From positions 2,118,501 to 2,182,500 of the forward strand of contig WPIO01000045.1 of NCBI GenBank assembly GCA_009760855.2: 64,000 nt of DNA. The letters are read 5' to 3'. The translations under genes were made by a program, and so were the position numbers. Origin of the DNA: Cristatella mucedo. Lineage: Eukaryota > Bryozoa > Phylactolaemata > Cristatellidae. Positions 34,181-45,275 of the stretch are shown here, in pieces (the first letter of the stretch is position 1; the number at the start of each line of letters is the position of its first letter). Below the pieces are notes generated by a model. That model saw only the letters and a list, made by a program, of their open reading frames with translations, was not told where the DNA came from and ran no database searches.

Positions 34181-34779
34181 TTACCATCATTGAATTTGAG
34201 AGAAAGTTTGCTATTACTAGAGTTCAAATGTCAATAATATGTGCTGCAGAGTTTGCAAAACCTTTAGCCTCTCGAGTGTTGGAGACGATGAAAAAACAGG
34301 TACGAATTTGCGTCGCCTGCTTAGAAAAGAATCCCTGATTTGTATCCGACGATTTCACTGGCAAGAAAGGCTATACATCTTGAAGAGAAGTAAATTTAGA
34401 ATGGATTATCGGGTTAACCTATACTTTAAAAGCTTATTAGATGACCGCTGACATCTTCGCTCTGAAATCCTCCATCGAGATAAGGCCCAGGCTACTGCAG
34501 TGTGGAGTCAGTGATTCACAAGCCAGGAGATGGGCACTCGAGAAGGATCACGTGACTAGTGTATCACAGGCTGGAGAAACATCCGGCATAGCAAGCGCAG
34601 ACACTCTGCCAAAGTCAGCATTCCTCAGTAACTGGTCGTTATTGGCTCACTGCAATGCCGACTCTGTGTAGTGGTGCGACTCCTGGCTGGAGCTTGCGTG
34701 CTTGCTAGGTTTGAAGTTTTGCTATAAAAGTTTATTTGGTCTTTTCTAATTCGTGCCTGTTTTTGTAGCTTGTGTACGA
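34181..34779. other. Intergenic, nothing recognised
   Basis: Short open frames at 34239-34451 and 34441-34671 have no support. Confidence 0.45.
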
Positions 34780-35300
34780 TCCCCTGACTTGACCATATTT
34801 AAAAGAAGCTAAAAACGCATCTATTTATCGCATTATTTAATGGATCCAAGTGATTCGCCCCGCGTATGCTTATTCGTGATGGCACACTAGGTAAGGCGGT
34901 TGCTTTCACGACCTCGGTCCCGAGGTCGTGGGTTCGATTCCTGCGGTGGGCGATTCTTTATCGCCACTGCAAGTGGTGGTGATAGCCGTAAAGTGGTGGT
35001 GATAGCGGTGGTGATATCTGCTCCTTTGTCGCTATACAAAAAGAGACTGTTTAATCAGCTAGGATTTATGTATTTATTTTTATTCGTGCTGCCACTGTGC
35101 CACGATGCCACTAACCGCATTGGCATGCTGACCCTGTGCACGTCACTTCTGTCACGTCACCATGTTATGCTCGTTTCATTGAGCATGCTACCACTAACCA
35201 TCCAGTCGTGCTTTCTTTGCAGCAAATGTAAAGTGCCTAGAAAAAGAGATAAAGTTCTCCGATGACGCTATTATTGATATTATTCTTTTTATTATTATTA
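34780..35300 (+). mobile_element. L2-like family A 3' end split by a SINE
   Basis: CCTGACTTGACCATATTTAA to 34878, then from 35080 the rest of the 3' UTR, the GTAAAGTGCCTAG box and an ATTATT tail. Confidence 0.87.
34879..35079 (+). mobile_element. SINE I copy with clear target duplication
   Basis: ATGGCACACTAGGTAAGG head, arm CGACCTCGGTCCCGAGGTCG, B box GGGTTCGATTCCTGC and TTTA-type tail, flanked by TTATTCGTG at 34870-34878 and 35080-35088. It has a short internal duplication of GTAAAGTGGTGGTGATAGC-like sequence. Confidence 0.93.
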
Positions 35301-35857
35301 TCGTGGGAAATAAGCGGTACAGGTCACGGAGCGATTAGCGTCCTCGAAAGGTTTGGGGTTTACCTCCTCGGAGTTTTTTGAGTCGGAAAAGCTCGGCTTC
35401 CGGAGCCCACTGGAGCGTTTCACCTGGCACACGAGGTTATCAATGCCAGCATGCTCGTATCCTAGGAGCGAGCGAGCGAGCGACTGAGTGCGAACCAGCA
35501 GTTGCGTCTACGCGATTCTCGCGCGCGGGCGAGACCCGAGTCCGCCGCGAGCGGACGCTGCGCGCGGCGACGTTTACAGCAGCCGCCCGCCAAAGGGAGG
35601 TCGCCAGCGTGCACTTGCCAGCGCTCCGCCTCCCATTCTCGGGCCTCGCGCTAGCTATCTCTCTGCGCTCTGCCATCCCACGGGCAGCGAGAAAGCGCTG
35701 CTAATCTCGTCGCTAAAATAAACACGCCCAGAGCTCCAATCCGAGGATGAAAGTACGCGCGGAGAGCGGACGTCGATCGCGCGCCCCTTGGGTGCGGCGT
35801 CAGTCTCCCACCGACAGCGGTCGGAGCGAAACCCCGCGAACGCAGGCCGAACCGGAA

Positions 35858-36054
35858 ATGCAGCGCCTCGCCGTTGCCGCGCTGCTGCTGGCGCTGGTCG
35901 CGACGTGCGCCTGGGCGCACGACGAGGAGGACGAGGTCTACCAGATGCTGCCCGAGCTCGTCTGGGACGCGCTGGCCGGCTGCACGGACGCCGACCTGCA
36001 GCCCTGGGTGATCAGCAAGCTGCTCTACATAATGCGGACTCGCGCGGGCGCCGA
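35858..36054 (+). CDS. Secreted protein exon 1 (signal peptide)
   Basis: ATG at 35858 in context GGAAATG. A hydrophobic core VAALLLALVATCAWA is followed by an acidic mature start and LPELVWDALAGCTDADLQPW. Donor GA|GTGAGT at 36055, phase 2. It lies in a CpG-rich island. Confidence 0.72.
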
Positions 36055-39000
36055 GTGAGTGCCGCCGCCGGCGCGCACGCACTGCGCCAGCCAGCGGCGC
36101 GAGGCGGCGGCAGGCGCTGGCAGACGGCGGCGTGGCCTGCGGCGGCAGGCGCTGGCAGACGGCGGCGGGGCCTGCGGCGGCGGTAATTCGCGCGGCAGCG
36201 CCGGCGAGCCGTCGCGGCGTCGGGCGCAGACTGGGGATCTCGCTCGCGTCCTCTCACGCCCGCGCCATCGCTCCCGGGCGACGCGCGGTAGGCGCCGCCT
36301 CGCGAAGGGAGCGGCGCTTTGCGGGGCGGCGCACGCGCTGCGGCCAAAGACCGTGCGCCGCGTGACACTCGTACGCTTGCAGTCATTGGTGCTGCAATCA
36401 CGGCGCAGGCGACGCGTCGCCAGCGTCTCCGGTCTTCGACGTGCACGGAAACCTCGTGGCGTAAGTCCAGCTCCGAGCCGCTTGTGCAGCGCCGCCCGGC
36501 CCCGCGATTTTGACGGGAGAGCTTACCGTCTGACGTAGAAGCGGAGACGCGCGGTGTAAAGCAGCTCCTGATGCGCAGGCCTGACGAGCATCGCGGCGAA
36601 GAAAAAAGGAGTCGAGAGCAAAACTGCTGCTGCCTTTGTGCAGTCGTGCGATTCGTGCATTTTCCATCTACTTAGCGCGGCGGAAATTATCTGTCGCCGT
36701 GGACCTGACGTGACGTGCCAGGCGTTGTTGCCCCATCTGTCTGTCAGTTCCGGCCGTCGTAAATTCGGTCCAGGGAAAGAGATCGCCTCCACCGCGTTAC
36801 GCCATTGAATATGGCGCTGCTCGCGTGGCTCGGCATGACTGCTCGTCGCGAGCTGCTTTGCAACCGAATGAATTGTATTTGCAATCCGTCTCCGGCTCAT
36901 GGTCGTGCTCAAACGTCTAAATAGCTGGCGGCGCTGCACTGCCGCCAGCTATCGGCCTCCTCGGCGGACATTCAGGAGCAAGCGGCCGGTTAGTCCGCAG
37001 CCTGCAAACCTGCGACGGTCCATTGCAGATGGAACGGCGCGGCGTGCCCTCAGAATCAGCTCGGCTGCTGCAACGGATACCTGAAAGTGGCCAACCACTG
37101 CATGAGTGAGTAGGCTTCTCGCTTCCACGCCTTCGGTTTGCATAGAGGCACAATCCCGCCCCTCCACACAACGCGGCGGCGGCGGCGTCGGCGGCGGATC
37201 CGACGCTTCTCCGGCGGCCGATCGGTCCGTCTCGCTCAGGCATCGCACGCCGAGGCATCGCGTCGCGTCGCCAATGCTCAGTCGACATCCGCTGGCTGAC
37301 ACTCGTAGTCGGTTTAGGCCTGTCCGCTCGCTACCCGGGCGTCGGGTTTTTTCTCAACGTGGTGCGTACAGATTTTCCAACGACCAGGAACGAATTTTAG
37401 AAAGTCGGCATTTTAGGCGCAGGCGTTCCATTATAGAGCTGTGGCGCGGAATCGTTCAGAATCGAGACAGCTTCCGGGGATCGGTGCTCGTCGGCGCCCG
37501 CGCGATGCGCAATGTGTCGTGCGAATCGGTGGTCTTTTTGAGAGAGCGGCTCGTAGAGTGAAAAGCTGGCCAAACGCGCACCGAATCTAGAGATTTGCGC
37601 GCCTCCGGGAGCCATCGCCGCAAGAAGTCTGTGAGTCGGTTCGCTCGAGCGGCGGCCAGTTGACCGGATTGCGGCGGCCCAGCGAGAGAGAGAGAGACAG
37701 ATAGAGACAGAGACAGAGACAGAGAGACAGACAGACAGAGACAGACAGAGAGAGACAATGAGCTAAAGAGAGATAGAGAAACAGAGACCAAGAGAGACAG
37801 AGAAAAAGAGGGTAGAGAGAAAGTGAGAGAGAGAGAGAGAGAGAGAGAGACGACTATACACTTCGGCGAACTCTCTCCATTCATTGCATTGCTGTCGGCC
37901 GAGGAATCGAGGAGCGCGAGAGTCACCCCGTCCTTCACCTTCGCCGTCGTTAACCACAGCAGCGAAACTATCAGTGCCCTCTCGATGCCGCTGGAGATAC
38001 GGTCGCGTGCTCCCGCAATACTAAGCGTCCGGCACGCCGTCTCTCGGACTCGTAAATATCACTCGCTGTACCGTTGCGAATGCGCTGCCGCGGCTCCGGA
38101 ACTAAAGTCCGTCGCCCGCACGTAATATCACGCACTTGACCTCTGAGCGTCCTGGCAGGTTCGTGACTGGTTCGGGCGACGCTAGGCGTCTCGAAGCTCG
38201 TCAAGCGAATAGTTGAGGACACATCGATATGCGCCGGTACGCTGACGATAGCGTAGAGCATAGAGCGCGGCAACCATCGAAAACTTGAACAAGTCCACGC
38301 CCATAGCGTAGAGCTGCGTATCGCGCATGCGCAGACGGAACGCTGGTCTAAAGTGACGGCCACGTACGACACAGGAACCGCCGACAGTCGGTTGCGCTGC
38401 CTCAATATACGGCGCAGTTAAGATGCCAAGTGAATCACAGGCGCCTGAAGCATCGAGTAGCTGCAATCGGCGCTCTTTTCACGCGATCTCGCGGTTAATC
38501 TCGCGATCTCGCGGTCGGCGGCTTGGCCGGCTGCACCGGCCGCTGCAGCGCCCCAAAGTCCGCGAGAAGCGCCCGCTATCCGCCGGCGGCAGGTGGGCGT
38601 ATCGTGCGCCGCCGCAGAGAGAGAGAGAGAGAGACAGGGGGGCGGCGGCGGCGCCGAGGCAAACGCTCGGATATCGCACTGGCTCGGATAGCAGGCGCGA
38701 CGAACTCGGACGGCAGTCGAAAGGAGGAGCCCCGCGGAAATTTCGGCGCGAGAGAGCCGCCTACATCAGCCAGTCGCCGAATGCCGGTGTGCCATTAGTG
38801 GTTGTCGCGAAATTCTCGCGGAAGGCTTGAGAGAAACTCTGCCTGTGCCTTCGTCAGTCAGTCGGTTGTACTCGGGACTTCGAAGTGAGCTGCACGATGC
38901 GGAGGGCTACGTACTGTGCACTCGTAGCGCTCTGCAGCAGTCGAACGCTCTCGGCTGAGTGCGTCTGTCGGCGTTACGTCAAGAGGCGGGCGCTCTCGAC

Positions 39001-41181
39001 TGCTGCCGCGCGCGCTACGCGTTAAGCTAGCGACGACTCCATCTATCTGAGCCGAGAGCCAGTTCGCGCGACTCATCAGCCGCGACTCGAGGCGCCCGCT
39101 TCGCCGGCGTATTTGTCGCCCGTCTTCAATTGCGGGCAAGCGACCGCGGCGAGCGCTGGGCTTGCAGGCCAAGTGCTCCCTCCATCCGGTTCCGGAGCCG
39201 GCCGCTGCAGCGAGCGCGTCGATGCAGCCGACGCGGACTCGGGCGACGATGGCGGTGCTCTCCGTGGCACCGCCCGCGCTTCGTGCGTGCGACTTCGCGC
39301 GTGCGACGCGGCGCCAGAGCGCCGGATCAACGCTCGAACGCTGAGCGATGTGCGCGGCGGATACCAATTTGGCAGCGACTAATTACTGGCTCACAAACGG
39401 GCAATTGAGCTTGCTCGCTGACCTGCCGGCCGCCGCCGGGGTCCGATCGCCGACGTGCCGCTGCTCTCGGGCACTGCTTCGCAATTTCTCGACGTGAGCT
39501 TCTGCCTCTCCGGGTAGCGTTTTTGCGTGGGCGAACCAGGAGGAGGCGAGCGTTTCCCGACGGGCGTACTGCTTTGCTCTGCCCTGGAGGGGGAACTTAA
39601 GTGTGCCACATTTGCTCAGTTGTGTTTCATTTTGTAATCCTTCGCTCGGATTAAGGAATCGTTCGAAAATTAATCAATCCATCGGTCGATCGACACTTTA
39701 AAAACGCGGGCACTTTTCGTCAAGATTCTCAGAATGTTTTCGCACAATAACTTGTGCGGCACACTTACGAGAATAGCTCATTAGGAAAAATGCAGAGGTA
39801 ATTCAGAGTGGCACTACGCCACTGAAGCTGCTCTCCCGCGTGACAATGGCGTTGTAGTCAGCCTTAATTGTTGCAACATCCCTGCCTCAGCCCCGCATTT
39901 TTCTCGAAGCTAGCATTTGAATCGAAAAACGCAAAACATTGTACCTCGCATAGCTTAACAACACATACGTCGTGATCTTAATGCAAATCATTTAGCAATT
40001 GGGCAACTCGGAGCACGCAATAGCTTGACAATGCATTGCATCTGCTCCGACCACGTCGATGCTAGATTGGACTAAGAGTACGCTTTTTAAGTAATGCACA
40101 AGAGTTGATCATTTTTCGAAGGCGAGGGAATGACTTCCATACTCATAAAAAGGTTAGAGAAGTGAGCACTACTTTCAGTCCAATTTATTATAATTTATTA
40201 CCATGTATGATTACTCAATATATTGTAAGCTAGGACATTTGCCTTGACATGGACATTGACCGGTCATAATACGAAATGAATAAAAACTATTAATTCGCAC
40301 GCCCCCTAAAGAGGATGTTTGAGTAAACTGGTAGAGCTCCTTTGCAGAACGATCGCGAGGTTGTAAAATGGTTGCCATTGAATATTAAAAGACTCTGAGG
40401 CACCATTGTGCACAAAGTCGGTCTGAAGCCTTGTGATAGTTTATCATGCCCTGCCGGCCAGTCATCGTGCGCCCCTGCAGCCAATATAGCCGACTGCCAA
40501 AGTCTGGAGCAAATCATGGCCTAGTCTTCCGAAAGGAATAATTGCAAATGCGTCCTTGCCCTGCATAAACTGACCCTTGGTATCCAAGGAGGTAACGTGC
40601 TTACTCTTCACGACGGATTTAAAGAGTTCGAATTCTGTATCGGGTGATTCTTTATTGCCGACTGACTCTGCGGTAAGAGCCACAAGGGCTCTTTGGCCGC
40701 TATATAAAATGAGGCTGTTTAATCGGCTAATATAAACTGACTGGTAGCATCTGAATTCCGTTGCACTCGCGGGTCATTTACACTGCCTCCTACTTTTCTG
40801 AGTCAAAGAATTGCAGTTGTTGTCCGTCCGGTTCTTACTAGCATCCGGATTCGACCATATTTGCGGACGTCTGACATATTAAAATGGCAGCCCTCAGAAT
40901 AATTCAGGTCGCACTGGCACTTGCATGCACCCGTGTAAGGCGCGTTCGCGAGCCGAGCGACACCGGCTCGCGAACTAGCAACTGCTCGCGTGCAAGCCTT
41001 TCCGCAGTGCGCCCTCGCTGCGCTGTCCCGCTGGCATACGAGAAGTCGAGCTAATAATTTATTTCCCAGAGCGCTTTACCGCGTCGCTTTGCTGTGGCTT
41101 CATCAACTCTGTCCTCTTTCAGACAAAGAACAGCAGAAGCTATTCGCGGACGCGATCGACGCAGCTGGCAGAGTCCATGGC
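35858..41181 (+). CDS. Unrecognised secreted cysteine-rich protein, 5' four exons
   Basis: Exons 35858-36054, 36383-36460, 37029-37105 and 41123-41181 join with matching phases (2,2,1,0), giving 137 codons with no stop; the gene must continue past 41181. Residues 1-19 (MQRLAVAALLLALVATCAW) are a clear signal peptide, followed by an acidic HDEEDEV. The mature part has cysteines in CTDADLQPW, HWCCNHG, NGAACPQ and GCCNGYLKVANHC. The CCNGY pattern recalls, but does not prove, EMI/Nimrod-type modules. I do not recognise the family. Exon 4 and the acceptor of exon 3 are the least certain. An in-frame ATG at 35747 would place the signal peptide internally, so 35858 is preferred. Confidence 0.62.
36383..36460 (+). 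CDS. Secreted protein exon 2
   Basis: Acceptor GTACGCTTGCAG before 36383, donor GTAAGT at 36461. Reads HWCCNHGAG...VFDVHGNLVA in the only frame that joins exon 1. 78 nt, phase 2 on both sides, so it could be skipped without a frame change. Confidence 0.6.
37029..37105 (+). CDS. Secreted protein exon 3 (CCNGY motif)
   Basis: Acceptor TCCATTGCAG before 37029, donor GTGAGT at 37106. Reads WNGAACPQ, then GCCNGYLKVANHCM, with four cysteines in 25 residues. An alternative acceptor at 37000 also stays open but gives no cysteine pattern, so it was not chosen. Confidence 0.58.
37684..37850. repeat. Compound (GA)n/(GACA)n microsatellite
   Basis: GA and GACA units in the long intron of the secreted-protein gene. 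Confidence 0.95.
37851..40574. other. Intron of the secreted-protein gene, unassigned
   Basis: GC-rich to about 39600, then AT-rich. Several open frames on both strands without splice or domain support. A missed exon is possible here. Confidence 0.4.
40575..40735 (+). mobile_element. SINE I copy, degraded
   Basis: B-box-like GAGTTCGAATTCTG, GATTCTTTATTGCC body and AATGAGGCTGTTTAATCGGC end; the head is largely lost. Confidence 0.78.
41123..41181 (+). CDS. Secreted protein exon 4 (candidate)
   Basis: A strong polypyrimidine acceptor CTGTCCTCTTTCAG before 41123 and donor GTAAGC at 41182. Its first two bases complete the codon left by exon 3. It encodes KEQQKLFADAIDAAGRVHG, a charged helix. The match of phase is the main support; the 4-kb intron before it makes other exons possible. 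Confidence 0.45.
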
Positions 41182-41337
41182 GTAAGCGGACAGCGAGAGT
41201 TTCTGGACTTGATTATGAAAGGAGGAGTAGTTGGCTAAACTCCACATCCGAATGGAGCTCGCTAGCCGCGCCAGTACGAGCGGGATGGCGCTAGTAAGGC
41301 CATCGTCTGCTATGGAGTGGTGACTGCTCATCAGCCA

Positions 41338-41344
<7 letters not shown>

Positions 41345-41396
<52 letters not shown>
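41345..41396. repeat. (GA)n microsatellite
   Basis: Pure GA tract just after candidate exon 4. Confidence 0.97.
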
Positions 41397-41400
<4 letters not shown>

Positions 41401-41462
41401 CAGTCAGACAGAACGAGAGCGAGAGAGTGTTTAGAATACGGCTCCCGGTGAACAGGATAAGC

Positions 41463-41509
41463 CTATTGCTGCGAAGACGGTCTCGGAGAGCCCGTCTTCG
41501 CAGCAAATA
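41463..41509. other. Inverted repeat / hairpin
   Basis: Arms CTATTGCTGCGAAGACGG and CCGTCTTCGCAGCAAATAG pair over 18 bp with one bulged base around an 11-base loop. Function unknown. Confidence 0.85.
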
Positions 41510-41661
41510 GACTCCTTCTGCGAACTTACATCGATACCATTAAACGACCGAATCCGGGCGTCTACCGACTTATTCAACTTACATACTCAAAGTCTAACTG
41601 TAGCGTTTCAGGCTGTGGACTAGAAGGCATGCTCTGTACATGCATACGCTTACATGTAAAT

Positions 41662-41815
41662 TCATTTGTATAGCGCCCAATGAGAACTTAATCTCTACTC
41701 AGGCGCTTCACCTATGCCGCGAGACTCAAGCGCACGACCTCGGCCTGACCTTGGTCCCCGGGGCGAGCATCTTAGCTACTGAGCCAAACCGGCTCGGCGC
41801 CAAGTGCGACTCAGA
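41662..41815 (-). mobile_element. SINE II copy (tRNA head, L2-like tail)
   Basis: On the - strand: GAGCCGGTTTGGCTCAGTAG (A-box TGGCTCAGTAG), a degenerate B box GCTTGAGTCTC, then GAAGCGCCTGAGTAGAGATT and GGGCGCTATACAAATG, like the family A 3' end. Confidence 0.75.
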
Positions 41816-41824
41816 CTTATGAAC

Positions 41825-42150
41825 ACTCAACGCTCAAGATCGGCTCTGCGAGCGTATCTCCTGTAGCATCTGCACGAAGTTGACGTGTTCCGTTCCAAAG
41901 CGCCCCCTTATCGGGCGGCCACGCCAGCTCCACAGCCAAGTCTGCCTTCTTTCAGCTACGTAGCATCGTTGGAATTTGGGCTTGCTTAGACAAGAATACG
42001 ACATCTATATTGGTCCATGCAAGCGTGACATCTTGTCTAGATTCCTGCAAATCATCGCTAGCTGGTCTTCCGGCATGTGCAATCCAGGCGCTTACAGTTG
42101 GTGCAAAACTCGGCAGCTTGGCTCTTCTGTTTCTGACATTCGGATGAAAG
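41825..42150 (+). mobile_element. L2-like family A internal fragment
   Basis: ACGCTCAAGATCGGCTCTGC, GTTCCAAAGCG and TTGGTCCATGCAAGCG follow the RT C-terminal order. Confidence 0.75.
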
Positions 42151-42660
42151 TGCGCCGGCGCTGCTAGCTCCGGGATCGGGCTCCAGACGGCGGTACCACT
42201 ATTTCAATGGCGGCGGTCGCGAGCGTGTCTTTGCAGATCGTGGAGGGCTCAAATGGCGAGAGATAGGAGATTACAGGATAGGGCGGGCCTTCGCCACGGA
42301 GCCTCGGACTCTCCGACTCAGACACTTTCGACTTCTTCGCGGCAAGATACGAGGGCGCCTCCTGACCTCCTGACCTACTGACCGTTGAGCCGTTGGCGGG
42401 AAGCTTCGAGCGTTCATCGCATGCGGAGCACTCGCCTCGCTAGAGTAAACTAAGTAGCCCATCTTGACTGTTGGCCGGAGGTTAAGAAAGCCAAACGCTG
42501 AGACCGCTCGCCCTATAGCTAAAACCGGGGGGGGGGCAAGCGCGGCTTCGCCGCTGGAGGAGCAAACTCCGAAGCAACAATGCAGCTCCAAAGAGCACGA
42601 AAATCGCGGCGACCGACAGGAAAGCCGCAGCGTCGAACGGTCGAGCTCTTTCACTGGGCA

Positions 42661-42691
42661 AATACGCAAGGCCGCGGCGGCCTTGCGTATT
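42661..42691. other. 31-bp palindrome
   Basis: AATACGCAAGGCCGC, one central G, then GCGGCCTTGCGTATT: 15-base arms that are exact reverse complements. Confidence 0.97.
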
Positions 42692-43114
42692 AGAACGCGT
42701 TGCGGCAGTGTGAAGCAGCCGTGAGTATCTGAAAAGTGCCGCGAGCCTCGAATATCAAACTCTGGTGCGATCACGCATCGCCAGAGCTCACGTGACGAAA
42801 AGGAGGAAGAGCGAGCCACTCCACTTCTCAAGGACTGCGATCCTTACCCTCGCGCGCTTTTGCCAGAATAGCAAAAAAAGCCAGAACGAGGCCAGCTGCT
42901 GTTTACAGTTGTGACAACCCCCCCCCCCCTCCTCTCTCCGTGACAAACTGAAGCTTGTAGTGTACTGTAGCACCTCGGTGTTAGTATTAACTGTAGCATG
43001 CGTTTCTGAAAAATAATTATTTCTCTTTCTATCCCTCTATGAGGATGCCATTCACTAGCGGATGCTCCTGGGATTCCTCCAGATAGCCTCTAAAATACCC
43101 GGCTTACACGGTGT

Positions 43115-43136
43115 GGGGTAGGGGCGTGGGCGTGGG
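43115..43136 (+). other. G-quadruplex motif
   Basis: GGGGTAGGGGCGTGGG followed by CGTGGG: four G runs with loops of 2-3 bases. Confidence 0.6.
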
Positions 43137-43985
43137 TTTAGGTAGCCGGGTGTACCCGTCGTGTCTTGCTTCATATGTACTTCCTACCTGCTTGATTGCT
43201 CGGTGTATACGGTGCCAATACGGCAGGTTGTTGTAGACTTTGGAAAAGATTAACTAAGAATCAGCAGTCAAATGCAGTTCTACTTTCTGGCTACGATTCA
43301 ATCACGACAATGAAAACGACCGAATCCAGGCACTGTCAGGGGCACGCCTCCTTAATCGCTTTGAAAAGCGAAGAGCCATGGGGGATTCAGCGGGTAGCAA
43401 AATCATCGACGCTTTCTGCAAGAGTTTCTGTTTATGGGAATATACGAGCTAGTCTCACGTGGATCTGAGAATGATGTTTCTGGCTACAAAAGCAGTCGCA
43501 GGTGGTTAAAATTCGCTAGGAGCTTCAACCGAGGAGGGCCATTTCCTACCTCCGTGAATGCGATTTTCCAAGAAGAACAGGTGGCGGATTAGGTAGAAAG
43601 ACAGAATTTTCAGAATACTGACCGCTTAGACTCGGTAGAAAAAGTAAGACAGAAGTAGGACAGAAGGACTCAGAGTGCCAGACAATCCATGCAAATCTGG
43701 CTTAAGCTGGGTACTCTGAAGGCAACCAAGTAGAGCTACTGGAAAGACTTTAGTCCCCCTTCATCCCCAGAAAACTTGGAGCACATAGATTTTGGCGAGC
43801 CGCCTCTGTGGGAGGACTTAAATAAGCTGAACACTATGCCTCGTTAAAATGACCCTGCAAAACCAAAGAGAATAAGGGTAAGCTCTAAGTAACATGTCGT
43901 ATTCGAAAATGTGTGTTTCCTTCGCGTAAACGTCACAACCTCCAAAAAATGAAACTCATTTCGACCGGGTTGTGGCATGAGCCCC

Positions 43986-44035
43986 CAAGCATATATAAAG
44001 TGCCCAGCTAGAGATTAAGTTCTCTTAAGAATATT
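43986..44035 (+). mobile_element. L2-like 3' box remnant
   Basis: AAAGTGCCCAGCTAGAGATT, then AAGTTCTCTTAAG, followed by an AATATTC-rich tail; resembles the family A / SINE II 3' box. Confidence 0.5.
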
Positions 44036-45094
44036 CAGAGAATATTCAAAATATATTCAATATTTATTTAGTATATTCAAATATTCAAAACACAGCCACC
44101 AGTTTGTAACACCTCGGGATAATTGTATGTTGGGAAGGCTACACAAGTGCAGACATGAAAGCGACGTCTAGAAATTTCGACGAGCCAAGGGCTACATAAT
44201 CGCGACAAATTTAATTTAATTTAATTTTAATTGAATTTAATTCAAGGTTAATCCAGATGACTAAACGCTGAGAAGCAGGATTTGCACGGGAATAACGGTG
44301 TAGTTGGTTAGGTAATCTGGTGCAATCGTGTGAAGCGACCTGTGTGCTATTGAGAGTTAATCTTGAAACTAATTCGATGCTTGATAGGGCCAATTAAGCT
44401 GACGCTGAAGCGTTGTAATGTGACAGTTTCCCAGTCGATTAAAGAACGACCGAGCCATGGACTGTGCATAGGTTGTAGAGGGTTTGGGCACAAAGAAGAA
44501 GTCCTTGATACAACGAGTTACAAGAATCTAGACTTGGTTAGACAAACCGCTGAGATAATTTGACAGTCGTATTTCCCTCAAAGGATGCCCTTTTATCGGC
44601 ATAGTTACTCAGCTAAAAAGAGAAATACTTGATCGATGAAGGTCACATGTTCGTCTGGCAGCAACTCATTTTTTATTTATAGTTGTGGCCTTTTAAACTC
44701 AAGTGTTTCTTATAAAGCTAAATATCTTACGAGGGTAACGGGAAGATGCATTTACAGCAATGGGCAGTATATCTCACGTGACCTGACTGGGCAAGCAGAA
44801 CATTACCCTAGTTTGACCCTCAATCGTAGATTTATAACCAGCGCGGACAGCTTTTATTTACGGGTAGCAACTTGAGGTTTAGATCTGCAGTGAACTAAAG
44901 TGCAATCCGTTAAAAGACTTTACCAGTGTGCTCAGGTAAAAGACACGCGAATTTCGCAGCGAGCCCTATCGTTAAGACCTTATTAGAAAAAAGCACAAAA
45001 AAAGCCTGTATATTACGGCTGACATGACAGGTGACTTTCAATAGACCCCTTTACAGGGTTCAAAAAGCTCGAGCTTTAAAAATGATAAAATAAT
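44036..45094. other. Intergenic or intronic, nothing recognised
   Basis: AT-rich; short open frames only. Confidence 0.45.
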
Positions 45095-45275
45095 AAATAA
45101 ATACTAGCTGATTTAACAGCCTCTTTTTGTATAGCGACAGAAGAGCCTTCACGGCTATCACCACCGCTTGCAGTAGCGATAAAGGATCGCCCAATGCAGG
45201 ATTCGAACCCACGACCTCGGGACCGAGTTCGTGAAAAGCAACCGCCTTACCTAGTGAGCCATTACGGCTCACCTT
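45095..45275 (-). mobile_element. SINE I copy
   Basis: Reverse complement: head TGAGCCGTAATGGCTCACTA with A box, B box GGTTCGAATCC, body GGTGGTGATAGCCGTGAAGG and AATAAATAAAT tail at its low-coordinate end. Confidence 0.92.

Larger units (their letters stand above)
35400..37330. promoter_or_regulatory. CpG-rich island around the secreted-protein 5' exons
   Basis: Very GC-rich and CpG-dense sequence compared with the AT-rich flanks, covering exons 1-3. A TATA-like TAAAATAAA at about 35714 lies roughly 140 bases before the ATG. This is consistent with a promoter but not proven. Many long open frames here on both strands are a by-product of base composition. Confidence 0.45.
42151..43985. other. 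Unassigned sequence with a palindrome and a G-rich motif
   Basis: It contains a 31-bp near-perfect palindrome (42661-42691), homopolymer G (about 42528) and C (about 42909) runs and a G-quadruplex motif (43115-43136). No exon was supported. Confidence 0.5.

Noticed and set aside
36012-36446. - strand 144-residue frame in the CpG island
   Set aside because: Overlaps exons 1 and 2 of the secreted-protein gene, which have a signal peptide and in-phase splice sites.
43081-43170. Possible structured RNA in a GT-rich segment
   Set aside because: No stem arrangement beyond the G-rich motif could be supported.
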